NCBI GenBank assembly: GCA_013821425.1
Contig: JACDGV010000025.1
Location: 1-36,921 of the forward strand
From: Nitrosospira sp.
GTDB lineage: Bacteria > Pseudomonadota > Gammaproteobacteria > Burkholderiales > Nitrosomonadaceae
Reading direction: 5' to 3'
Length of the DNA: 36,921 bases
Shown here: positions 1 to 7,038 of the stretch, in pieces
Layout of the letters: each line of letters opens with the position of its first letter
How positions within the stretch are numbered: position 1 is the stretch's first letter
Position numbers and translations under genes: made by a program
Notes under the pieces: generated by a model
Told to the model about the DNA's origin: nothing
Database searches by the model: none
Seen by the model: the letters and a program-made list of their open reading frames with translations, nothing else

Positions 1-500
1 GCCCGCCCAATTTCTCCTACACCGCCCACGACGGCTCAAGCGGCACCCTGAAGGACTTCCGCGAGGAGAGCAACGTCCTGCTGGTCGTGTTCTCGTGGCC
101 GCAATCGCATGAGCGCCTGGAGCAACTACGCGCGCTCTATTCAGAGCTTGCCGCTGTCAATACGGTGCTGCTGGCGGTGCCGCAGGATGACCCCGATGCG
201 CAGGAGCTGGCCGAGATTGCCGCCAAGGTGCCCTTCCCGGTTGTAACCCAAGGCGCGCGCGAGATGGCGCGAAGCTACGCCCTGTTCCGCCGCACCCTAA
301 GCAAGCCCGACCTGCTGGGCGAGGGGAGCGTGCCTGCGCATATGGAGTTCCTGGTGGACCGCTACGGCTATCTGCGCGCACGCTGGATTCCCGATGCCGA
401 CAGTACGGGTTGGGACAATACCGCCATGCTCATGCAGCAGATCGCACAACTCAACCGCGAAAAAGAAATACTGCCGCCCCCAGGCGATCATGTGCATTAG
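1..500 (+). CDS. Redoxin-like C-terminal part of a larger protein (5' end outside window)
   Basis: The frame is open from the first bases of the window and ends at TAG 498-500, so this is the C-terminal ~166 residues of a longer protein. A GTG at 87 lies in the middle of a beta strand and is not a likely start. The visible part begins PPNFSYTAHDGSSGTLKDF, the usual opening of an AhpC/TlpA-type thioredoxin fold, followed by a hydrophobic strand (VLLVVFSWPQS), a second strand (TVLLAVPQDD), a VPFPVV segment with the cis-proline type position, and a late strand (HMEFLVDRYGYLRARWIP). The usual active-site CxxC or peroxidatic Cys after FSW is replaced by PQSH, so thiol catalysis is unlikely. The histidine-rich secreted gene follows at 619, suggesting a metal or copper handling locus. 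By analogy it may be the tail of a CopD-like membrane protein, but the N-terminal part is not visible and this is only a guess. Confidence 0.7.
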   Translation, partial: PPNFSYTAHDGSSGTLKDFREESNVLLVVFSWPQSHERLEQLRALYSELAAVNTVLLAVPQDDPDAQELAEIAAKVPFPVVTQGAREMARSYALFRRTLSKPDLLGEGSVPAHMEFLVDRYGYLRARWIPDADSTGWDNTAMLMQQIAQLNREKEILPPPGDHVH

Positions 501-618
501 CCCGAGCCAGCGGCGAAACATCTGGAACCGAAGTCAAAGAAGTAAAAGCAACATGGTATCCGGGATCGATGATCTCGCTGCTACATTCCCTTAATCTATC
601 CCTCTCAAGGAGATATCA

Positions 619-1104
619 ATGAGTAAACTGCTGGCCACCGTTTTGATCAGCGCAACGTTGGCCGTGTCATTCACCGCTGCAGCGCATACCGAGGAATATT
701 TCGACTCCGTTAACGCTCCCCATGGCGGCCAGATGCGCATGGCGGGACCTTACCATCTCGAGCTTGTCACCAAGGAAAAGGAGATCGTGGTATACGTAGG
801 CGATCACGCCGATAACAAAATCAGTACCAAGGGAGGAGTGGGAAAAGCAAGCATCCAGCAAGGCAAGGGCAAGCCCCATAACTCGATAAAGCTGGAGCCG
901 GCTGGTGATAACATGCTCAAGGGCACAGGGGATTTCTCGGCTACCCCGGAAAGCACGGTCATCGTATTCCTGAAATTACCGGACCAGGAGGCGCATTCCG
1001 CCCGCTTTACCCCGCGGGAGTCCGGGGCAAAAAAGGCAAAGAAGCCACAGGAAAAAAAGCGCGCCCAAAGCCATGACGGACACGACGATCACATGCATCA
1101 TTGA
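619..1104 (+). CDS. Secreted histidine-rich protein, probable periplasmic metal-binding protein
   Basis: A 161-residue protein with a good ribosome binding site (AAGGAGATATCA) just before the ATG. Residues 1-22 form a signal peptide (Lys near the start, hydrophobic core LLATVLISATLAVSF, Ala-rich end) with likely cleavage before HTEEY. The segment HGGQMRMAGPYHLELV at about residues 34-50 resembles the heavy-metal-binding N-terminal domain seen in periplasmic adaptor subunits of RND metal pumps and in related stand-alone proteins. The C-terminus is a Lys-rich linker ending in a His/Asp-rich tail (SHDGHDDHMHH), a typical site for Cu, Ni, Co or Zn. Inference: periplasmic metal buffering or delivery, probably with the upstream redoxin-like protein 118 bases away. 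The metal cannot be told from sequence. Confidence 0.75.
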   Translation: MSKLLATVLISATLAVSFTAAAHTEEYFDSVNAPHGGQMRMAGPYHLELVTKEKEIVVYVGDHADNKISTKGGVGKASIQQGKGKPHNSIKLEPAGDNMLKGTGDFSATPESTVIVFLKLPDQEAHSARFTPRESGAKKAKKPQEKKRAQSHDGHDDHMHH

Positions 1105-1240
1105 ATGCAGGCAAATTAAAGTGGGGAAGAACTGAAAAAAGGCGTCTGCGCGTCCGTGGGAAGCCCGGATAAGCCCGAAGACGCGTCTGGCCGCAAGTCG
1201 CTCAGGGGCATCCCTGAGAGTAACCAGTAACCAGTCGCAC

Positions 1241-2665
1241 TCATGCCTGGATATTCACCGAGCCATGCAAGGTATCCGCCCGCAGCGCGGCGTCACGTCC
1301 CCTTTTTATGTTGATACGAATTAATAACAGTAACCCGATGACAAAATAAATGCCGGTAATCAACATGGCAAGCCGATGATCGCCACCCGAAATCCAGCTA
1401 ACCCCCCCATAGGTAATCGGCCCAAATATCGAGGATACTTTACCCGTCAGGCCCCATAACCCGAAAAACTCCGCCCGTCTGGAACCAGGGCTGAAATAGC
1501 CGACCAAGGCCCGGCCAGCAGACTGGGAAGCGCCGAGACACAGGCCGGCAATATTCGCTGCCACCCAGAACATGGGTCGGCTCTCCGCCATCCACGCAAG
1601 CAGTACCATAACGATCCACCCGCCAAGGGTGATCGCCAAGGTGGGGACATGCCCGATTCGGTCCTGTATATTGCCAAATGCAAATGCTCCTGCAGCGGCG
1701 GTGATGTTGACCACAAGGACTAGAAACATGGTGTCGCCTGTGTCGAAATGCATCACCTGTTGAGCGTATATTGCCGCGAGCGTGATTACGGTCTGAATGC
1801 CAGCCTGGTAAAACAGGAGGCAGGCGAGAAAACGCACCAGGTCTTGGAAGTCGCGCACCCGTCTAAGCGTGTCCCCCAGGCGTGCAAATGCCTCCCGCAT
1901 CACGTTTTCGCCTGGAAGATGCGGCTGGGGTAGAGCGCGTTCCTTGAGAAAAATAAAGGTGGGAATAGCGGACACGGCAAAAAACCCCGCGGTGATCAGC
2001 ATGGTTACTGGCACAAACTGATCTGCGGACTCCCCCGACTGCTGCGCCCAGGTGACATATGCGAGCGACAGACCGAGGCATATCAACCCCCCAATATAGC
2101 CGAGGCTCCAGCCCCATCCCGAGACTTTCCCGAGCGCCTTGCTCTGGGACAGTTCCGGTAAAAAAGCGGCAATCAGGTTTTCACCGCAACCAAAGAAAAA
2201 ATTGCTGAGTATTATCAGCCCAACCGCCAGCCACAAATCCCCTGGGCCTACGAAATAAAGCAGAGCCGTGAACAGAACGCAGCCCGCAGCGCTCAGCGAT
2301 AGCAGCCGTTTCTTTGCGGCATACGCATCAGCATATGCCCCCAGCACAGGCGCAGTGATAATAATTAGTGCATACGAAACTGCAAGCGATGCTGTCCAGG
2401 CAAATGTTCCCCACTCCTCATTGTTTGTTACCACCGAAACAAAATAAGCGTTGAAAATCGCCGTAATCACTACTGTCGTGTAGCCCGAATTGGCGAAATC
2501 GAACATCGCCCATGACCAGGCTTCGCGCCTGCTGACGCCCGCAGCAAGGTGACGTGACTTGCGCGCTAGGACCACAGGTTGCGCCAAGGGTCGGAACTGA
2601 CCATCTGCTAATTCCGGTATCTCATTTATCTTTATGGCAAATCCGCAGGAAAAGTGCACCTGCAC
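1241..2665 (-). CDS. UMF1-family MFS transporter (Atg22-like)
   Basis: A polytopic inner-membrane protein of up to 474 residues with about 12 hydrophobic segments. The opening WSWAMFDFANSGYTTVVI is the N-terminal signature of the UMF1/Atg22-like branch of the major facilitator superfamily, where W..(Y/F)D(W/F)ANS is conserved. Members move amino acids or unknown solutes; the substrate cannot be deduced here. The start is uncertain: GTG codons at 2665 and 2659 extend about 45 residues beyond the family's usual N-terminus, with a GAGGG stretch suitably placed before 2659; a GTG at 2575 would give a more usual length. It stands alone on the minus strand, convergent with the metal-binding gene. 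The 136 bases between the two stop codons hold only imperfect inverted repeats. Confidence 0.85.
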   Translation of the reverse strand: MQVHFSCGFAIKINEIPELADGQFRPLAQPVVLARKSRHLAAGVSRREAWSWAMFDFANSGYTTVVITAIFNAYFVSVVTNNEEWGTFAWTASLAVSYALIIITAPVLGAYADAYAAKKRLLSLSAAGCVLFTALLYFVGPGDLWLAVGLIILSNFFFGCGENLIAAFLPELSQSKALGKVSGWGWSLGYIGGLICLGLSLAYVTWAQQSGESADQFVPVTMLITAGFFAVSAIPTFIFLKERALPQPHLPGENVMREAFARLGDTLRRVRDFQDLVRFLACLLFYQAGIQTVITLAAIYAQQVMHFDTGDTMFLVLVVNITAAAGAFAFGNIQDRIGHVPTLAITLGGWIVMVLLAWMAESRPMFWVAANIAGLCLGASQSAGRALVGYFSPGSRRAEFFGLWGLTGKVSSIFGPITYGGVSWISGGDHRLAMLITGIYFVIGLLLLIRINIKRGRDAALRADTLHGSVNIQA

Positions 2666-2853
2666 CCTCGCGAAAGCGCACGGACTTCCTCAATGTAAGT
2701 GAGCGCAAACTTACAGAGGCGCCAAATGGACCCGTGTCAACGCAATCCCTGTCCTGCCCTGATTCTGCGCGCCAGGAATCCCCATTTCAACGCTAAATAG
2801 GAACGTGCACGGGACAGCCCAGCTACTTCTGGCTCTGGCCAATCCGGGAAGTG

Positions 2854-3318
2854 TCAGTGTCTTATATTTTCCTGGTTACCGCAAACACTAACGAGCACCC
2901 CTATCAAGTTCAGCATCCCCTCCATCAGCAAATTAAGATGTTCTTCGCTACGCTCGAAAGACCGTAGCAAGGTTAGCGTCGGCTCAACAGGTATTTCGCC
3001 GTTATTCATCTGATGATGCGCGAGATTCAAAGCAAGCAATCGCGCGCAGTCAGCCAACTGCTCCTTCGTCGCATTTTTCAGGAGAATATCCACTAATTCA
3101 TACGCTTGTTCAAACGTCAGTGTCTCAGACATGAATGATTGCCCATTATTAAGTAAATACGTTTTCCTTCGCTTCAACCCTGCCGAGAACGCTTGCCGAA
3201 CTCGCGCACCTACAAGGGCCGCCGGCTCACTGGTAAACCATGAGCTAATACCCGGAGCAAGCAAATCCACGACAGCGAACACATCTTGCATATTAAACAT
3301 CTCACCGGGTATTACCAT
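2854..3318 (-). CDS. Hypothetical protein, mostly helical
   Basis: I do not recognise this 154-codon frame. The C-terminal 92 residues, from an internal ATG at 3132, read like a helical regulatory or adaptor protein (a Leu-rich helix with KNATKEQLADCARLLALNLAHH, then a Glu-rich segment, then a hydrophobic helix MLNLIGVLVSVC). The N-terminal part (VFAVVDLLAPGISSWFTS) also looks plausible as protein. Starts at 3318, 3288 (ATG preceded by GGTGAG at 9 bases) and 3132 are possible, and none has a strong ribosome binding site. It lies at the left border of the insertion-sequence cluster and could be truncated or part of the transferred DNA. Confidence 0.5.
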   Translation of the reverse strand: MVIPGEMFNMQDVFAVVDLLAPGISSWFTSEPAALVGARVRQAFSAGLKRRKTYLLNNGQSFMSETLTFEQAYELVDILLKNATKEQLADCARLLALNLAHHQMNNGEIPVEPTLTLLRSFERSEEHLNLLMEGMLNLIGVLVSVCGNQENIRH

Positions 3319-3420
3319 TGGACTGAAGTACGTCTTCTGGTGTGGGCTTCCTACATAGGTTTATGACGAATAAAGCGGCGCGGGATTCAGACCGGGGAGG
3401 AGCGATTTGAGACTTGAATG

Positions 3421-3609
3421 GCCGGAGCAGCACAGAACGGCCTTGGGTGGCCGAAAACGGCGACACTGCTTCAATTCGGGCTTTTCAAAGGGCACCGGCA
3501 CTACCAGACTATCGCTTGGCGCTGGCTCTCGGATCGATTGCTCTTTTCTCCTGATGAGTGTGCGGGCGCGCAGAAATCGGCTCGGGAAAGACGTAAACGC
3601 GCTGCCTAA
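3421..3609 (+). CDS. Possible small hypothetical protein (63-codon frame)
   Basis: The frame begins MAGAAQNGLGWPKTATLL and ends with a very basic tail (QKSARERRKRAA). It resembles nothing I know and has no clear ribosome binding site. Its composition is compatible with real protein, but the next ~200 bases carry overlapping frames on both strands with no clear winner. It may be a fragment left by insertion-sequence activity. The stretch 3319-3814 otherwise holds nothing I can identify. Confidence 0.2.
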   Translation, partial: AGAAQNGLGWPKTATLLQFGLFKGHRHYQTIAWRWLSDRLLFSPDECAGAQKSARERRKRAA

Positions 3610-3814
3610 TGAGGCTAATCAGGAGCCCTGGAGAGACAGGGAGTGGCATCCGGGAGGCGGATAGATAGACCCCGGGCTCATCTTCCTGCAAACACCTGCG
3701 GGTCCGGAGACCTCTGTATGTTTAACGGAGTAAGCGCGCAAGGCGCTCGGCTTCAAAACTCGATTGCAGGATTCCACCAAAAAATGAACTGGGCCGATCA
3801 CTTGAACCGAAGAC

Positions 3815-3980
3815 TCACTTTCGAATTGGTTGCAAAAAACGATAGCAGGTCAGCACCATTACCTCCATCAACTGGGAGCGGGCGACGCGGCGCTTTAAAA
3901 CAACGTGGCCGGCGGCATCGACGCCATGAAGCTGAAACACATTTTTTTGCCAGATCTATCGCCAGAAATTTAATAGCCAT
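3815..3980 (-). pseudogene. IS110-family transposase, N-terminal remnant with frameshift
   Basis: On the minus strand a good ribosome binding site (AAGGAGAAC) precedes ATG 3980-3978 and the peptide MAIKFLAIDLAKK, the start of the DEDD RuvC-like domain of IS110 transposases, where IDLAKNVFQLHG is usual. After the seven-A run at 3942-3948 the frame shifts by one base. In the neighbouring frame the family sequence continues (VFQLHGVDAAGHVVLKRR, then VARSQLMEVM) to a TGA at 3817-3815. About 55 of the usual 330-340 codons remain, so nothing functional is left. The first catalytic Asp (in AIDLAK) is present; the rest of the catalytic domain and the Ser-containing C-terminal domain are missing. Confidence 0.7.
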
Positions 3981-4050
3981 GAATGTTCTCCTTGTGAATG
4001 GGTCTTGAAACGCTAGCATGATGTAGGCTGCCTGAGCAGGCCATCCCATT

Positions 4051-4197
4051 AAATGGAAAGCCAAGTATGGTGGTCTCGATGTTTCCGAGTTGGTGCGGGT
4101 GAAAGAACTGGAAGCGGAGAACAGCCAGCTCAAGCGCATGTATGCGACCCTGGCCCTGGAGAACGACGCGATCAAGGCGGTTTTAAAAAAACTGTAA
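4051..4197 (+). pseudogene. IS3-family orfA, C-terminal remnant
   Basis: The frame reads WKAKYGGLDVSEL followed by a leucine-zipper-like helix (VKELEAENSQLKRMYATLAL) and ends AVLKKL at TAA 4195-4197. This is the C-terminal end of the IS3 OrfA protein, which normally has an N-terminal helix-turn-helix that binds the terminal repeats. That domain is absent: a TGA in this frame at 4033-4035 and unrelated sequence stand upstream. The run of seven A at 4185-4191 is the usual -1 slippage site that fuses OrfA to OrfB. Confidence 0.7.
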
Positions 4198-5049
4198 CGC
4201 CGTCCGAACGCCGGGATGTGGCACGCTGTCTGGTGCAGGAGCAAGAGCTGTCGGTGAAGCAATCCTGCCAAGTGGTGAGCCTGTCTCGGGCGGCGTATTA
4301 CCGGGAGACCAAGACTGCATCTGTACGTGATGCAGCGGTTATTGAGGCGTTCAATGCGGTGGTTGGCAAACATGGGCGCTGGGGCTTCTGGAAGTGTCAT
4401 GACCGGCACAGGCTGGATGGGCATGCATGGAATCACAAGCGTACCTGGCGGGTGTATTGCACGATGAAGCTCAATCTGCCGCGCCGTACCAAGAAGCGAT
4501 TGAACAGACCAATGCAGCCCGTTGGATGCGCCCACCCTGCCGAACCAGATCTGGGCGTTGGACTTCATGAGCGACAGTTTGTACCCAGGGCGGCGTTTCA
4601 GGACACTCAACATCCTGGACGAAGGCGTGCGCGAAGCGCTGGCCATCGAGATTGATACCAGCCTGCCCGCGATGCGCGTGGTGCGTGCGCTTGAGCAACT
4701 TGAAACCTGGCGCGCACCGCCCAAAGCGATTCGCCTGGACAATGGCCCGGAACTAACGCCACAGTATTTTGCCGACTGGTGCAAAAACAAGGGAATCGAA
4801 CTGCGCTTTATTCAGCCCGGCAAACCGAATCAAAACGCATTTATTGAGCGCTTTAACCGGTCGTACCGCACCGAGATTCTGAATGCCCGGGTATTCGAAT
4901 CGCTCGACGAGGTCCGTGAGATCACCTATGAATGGGTGAGAAACTACAATGAAGAACGTCCCCATGTTGCGCTGGGAAACCTGCCCCCAGCCGTGTTCCG
5001 CGAGCGATTGCTTGCAGGGAAAATCTCTACTTCTGAACTGTCTACTTGA
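4185..5049 (+). pseudogene. IS3-family transposase orfB (DDE), frameshifted
   Basis: OrfB begins in the -1 frame at the A7 run (KKTVTPSERRDVARCLVQE), continues through the HTH-like region (SLSRAAYYRE) and HGRWGFWKCHDRHRLDGHAW, then loses frame near 4518-4521, where a CCC replaces an expected CC. The downstream frame resumes as LDAPTLPNQIWALDFMSDSL and carries all three catalytic residues of the rve integrase core: Asp in ALDFMSD, Asp in RLDNGPE, and Glu in FIERFNRSYRTE. It ends ERPHVALGNLPPAVF and TAG at 5049. With one base removed the protein would be of normal length, so inactivation may be fairly recent. As it stands it cannot make an intact transposase. Confidence 0.8.
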
Positions 5050-5089
5050 CGGGGGAGCTTACGATGTGACGGATCGTATAGAAATACGT

Positions 5090-5344
5090 TTAATCACTTA
5101 GGAAAGCGTTTTTATATGTATGTGCTTCTATTTGCAGGATTTTATTTCTCATCTTTAAATAGTTGTTTTTCTCTTTTTCCTCGGACTTATACTTATACAT
5201 CGACATCGTAGACGATTCAAATTGTAAATCGAAAGTTTGTGCAATTATTTCTCGAAGTGGCCGGCAGGAGGAACCTTTCACTTCCCCATTTTCTATCAAT
5301 GTATCTAAATTAGATATGACATCTACCCTATCATCATGCTGTCG
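5090..5344 (-). other. In-frame open extension after the HNH gene's TAG stop
   Basis: Directly after TAG 5347-5345 the same minus-strand frame reads on for 84 codons to the next stop at about 5090 (RQHDDRVDVISNLDTLIENG, later a Lys/Glu-rich helix such as YKSEEKEKNNYLKMRNKIL). The composition is protein-like and AT-rich as in the HNH gene. Possibilities are a C-terminal domain cut off by a nonsense mutation, a separate small protein starting at TTG 5299, or chance in AT-rich DNA. There is no good ribosome binding site for the separate-gene reading. Confidence 0.4.
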
Positions 5345-6151
5345 CTAGATAAATCCTTTCGTGGTCGATCCTATAATCAGTTTATTCCTGAGCAACACAT
5401 CATTTGGAAAGTTATCAATAGTTAAAGGCGCTTGGATGATTGGTTGATACAGATGCACCGCGGGTTTGATTAAACGTCTTCTAATAACCGGATGTTTTAC
5501 TTTATGGTTGATTTTATAGTCTGAGCACTCTAACAACGCATCGTTGTTAATAAATGTTGTTTTAGGAAAAGGGAATCCGCAACGGGCGGCGCACATGAAA
5601 TCCCATGACATATTAAGTAAGCAGATATTGTTTATTTTTAACAGGAAGCATGACGGCTGTAACTGAAAACCTAGTGTTTCTGCCCCAAATGTATTTAAGC
5701 CCTTCAGTGCAGTATCAATTGTGTAAACCGCAATCATCCGGTCTTTCTGGCCTATCCTCGAGTTGATATGAAACTTTGGAGGTATTTTGGTGGGATTATT
5801 ATGCAAGTAGGAATAGCCAAGCCAAAGCCCAATTCGGACTTTATCTAACCAGTCCAAAAGCAAAATATAGTCTCTCGCGGATAATGAGTTGTGAACGATC
5901 AATCGTAGGATTAAAGATTTCGCTTGATTTTCCAACTCGGAATATTTTTCGTTACATAGGCGGCAGGAGGGAAAAACAAAACTTGACCAATCAAATCGAG
6001 GTATTTTGCCCGTGTTGTGATTCATCCCGAAGTTGACGACTCTCTTGGGATCTCCTGTAAGACTAATCAACCATTGTGGTAAAACATGTTCCTTGTTTTT
6101 GTTCGTGGGGGTATTTCCACAAAATATGCAAAATCTTTTTGAAGGAGTCAT
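5345..6151 (-). CDS. HNH-like zinc-binding protein, AT-rich accessory gene
   Basis: A 268-residue protein. Its N-terminus has the layout of an HNH (beta-beta-alpha metal) nuclease: Cys8-x2-Cys11, Glu21-His22 in KNKEHVLPQWL, then Cys63-x2-Cys66-Asn67 (CRLCNEKYS). In this layout the CxxC pairs hold a structural zinc and EH...N would form the catalytic part. The rest (about 70-268) is not recognised. Base composition is clearly more AT-rich than the flanking core genes, and several codons rare in the neighbours are used, pointing to transfer. There is no strong ribosome binding site before ATG 6151. The frame ends at TAG 5347-5345, but the same frame stays open for 84 codons more (see next entry), so the protein may originally have been longer. 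It could be a defence or mobile-element nuclease; no partner gene is seen. Confidence 0.65.
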   Translation of the reverse strand: MTPSKRFCIFCGNTPTNKNKEHVLPQWLISLTGDPKRVVNFGMNHNTGKIPRFDWSSFVFPSCRLCNEKYSELENQAKSLILRLIVHNSLSARDYILLLDWLDKVRIGLWLGYSYLHNNPTKIPPKFHINSRIGQKDRMIAVYTIDTALKGLNTFGAETLGFQLQPSCFLLKINNICLLNMSWDFMCAARCGFPFPKTTFINNDALLECSDYKINHKVKHPVIRRRLIKPAVHLYQPIIQAPLTIDNFPNDVLLRNKLIIGSTTKGFI

Positions 6152-6603
6152 CTGAACAACTGCTCGACCTGTAATTGAAGTCTATAATTTAGACATGAAA
6201 AAAAATATGTTAAGGCTGGAATTTAGTTATAAAAGATTCATCAGTTGGCGAAGCAACCAAAGAAAGCACGAACCAAAAATGTCCGGGCAGCAGAAATCGT
6301 TACATAGAACCGGAGGTAAAATGGGCGTTAGCTGCTTAACACATTGATAAAAATAAGTCTGTACTATGTGTGCGGTACTTCAGCGGCGCGCCGAGTCTCA
6401 CCTATGGGTCCCACCCCACCCTTCCAACGGTTTCTGTAACGCACTGGTCGAATCACATCGAATTGTGATCGAGGCCTCCAAGAGTAGCGAAGACACAATG
6501 CCGTTTTAGCGCTAGAAAAGTACAAATTGGCAGTGTTAAGTGCCCCGGGCGTGCCCCGAATAATACAACTAACAAGAGTTAACTGCTAACAGACTGATTA
6601 AAT
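6152..6603. other. Gene-free AT-rich stretch between HNH gene and tRNA-Thr
   Basis: No convincing gene is seen. The part next to the HNH gene should hold its promoter. A perfect dyad GTCTA-TAATT-TAGAC at 6180-6194 covers a plausible -10 (minus strand), with TTAACA upstream as a weak -35. A second dyad, ATCACA-TCGAAT-TGTGAT, lies at 6452-6469. Near 6541-6558 the octamer GTGCCCCG occurs twice in tandem, three bases apart. The stretch adjoins the 3' end of the tRNA gene, where integrated elements often have their attachment site, but I find no copy of the tRNA end here. Confidence 0.4.
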
Positions 6604-6679
<76 letters not shown>

Positions 6680-6702
6680 CCGAAGAGAGGGGTGAAGGCA
6701 TG

Positions 6703-6731
6703 ATTATAGAGGTTTGGCTAACAGCGGGCAA
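6703..6731 (-). promoter_or_regulatory. sigma70 promoter of tRNA-Thr
   Basis: On the minus strand TTGCCC (6731-6726) and a perfect TATAAT (6708-6703) are exactly 17 bases apart. The -10 lies 23 bases before the mature tRNA 5' end, which leaves room for a short leader cut by RNase P. This is one of the cleanest promoters in the window. Confidence 0.7.
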
Positions 6732-7038
6732 ATTGGCACGCTACTCACCCGCCCCCATTTCAAGCCCACTCTCCTGCCGAGAGCGAGCGGGGGGAAACAG
6801 GCTCATCTTTTATGCAGCCGAACCGGCGAGAGGCCGGTCCAAGTATCACCTCGCCTGGTTGCGAAAAACCAGCTAACGCACCCCTAAACGCTACTGCGGC
6901 GTTATCTTGACTGCCTTGGTTAATAATATCCGATCAGACCCCTGTGCAACGCGTGATATGACCGTATTTTCAGGGAATAGCGCCGATACGTCCTTAAATG
7001 AATAGACATTTTCCGCCGATTAAGTCAAACTTCCCGCC
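6732..7038. other. Gene-free region upstream of aroQ
   Basis: No gene is supported. A small hairpin is possible at 6822-6838 (ACCGG, 7-base loop, CCGGT). The aroQ promoter should lie here, but no hexamer pair with good spacing stands out: TTGACT near 6908 has no matching -10 at 16-18 bases. Confidence 0.35.

Larger units (their letters stand above)
4051..5066 (+). mobile_element. IS3-family insertion sequence (IS407-like group), truncated and decayed
   Basis: This holds the end of orfA, the A7 frameshift site and a nearly complete orfB of an IS3-family element. The left end with its inverted repeat and most of orfA are missing: similarity begins at WKAKYGGLDVSEL near 4054. The right end is not certain. 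The orfB stop is at 5047-5049 and the GC-rich run ending GGGGGAGCTTACG near 5066 is the best candidate for the terminal repeat, but the partner repeat that would prove it is gone. The element lies directly against the IS110 remnant, whose leader ends about 40-70 bases upstream. Confidence 0.75.

Noticed and set aside
1141-1190. Terminator between the His-rich gene and the UMF1 transporter
   Set aside because: GCGTCT and AGACGC can pair only across a long loop with no T run; not good enough to call.
3551-3590. Possible hammerhead ribozyme core (CTGATGA, stem, GAAA)
   Set aside because: The first conserved stem II pair is missing, and I could not find the matching stem III and cleavage site. 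It is most likely chance.
3798-4790. Long minus-strand open frame of 330 codons
   Set aside because: It runs antisense through the IS3 orfB, where the plus strand shows all transposase motifs. Only its last part overlaps the real IS110 start.
6305-6348. Mini-frame MGVSCLTH with GGAGG upstream
   Set aside because: Eight codons with no regulated gene after it on the plus strand; indistinguishable from chance.
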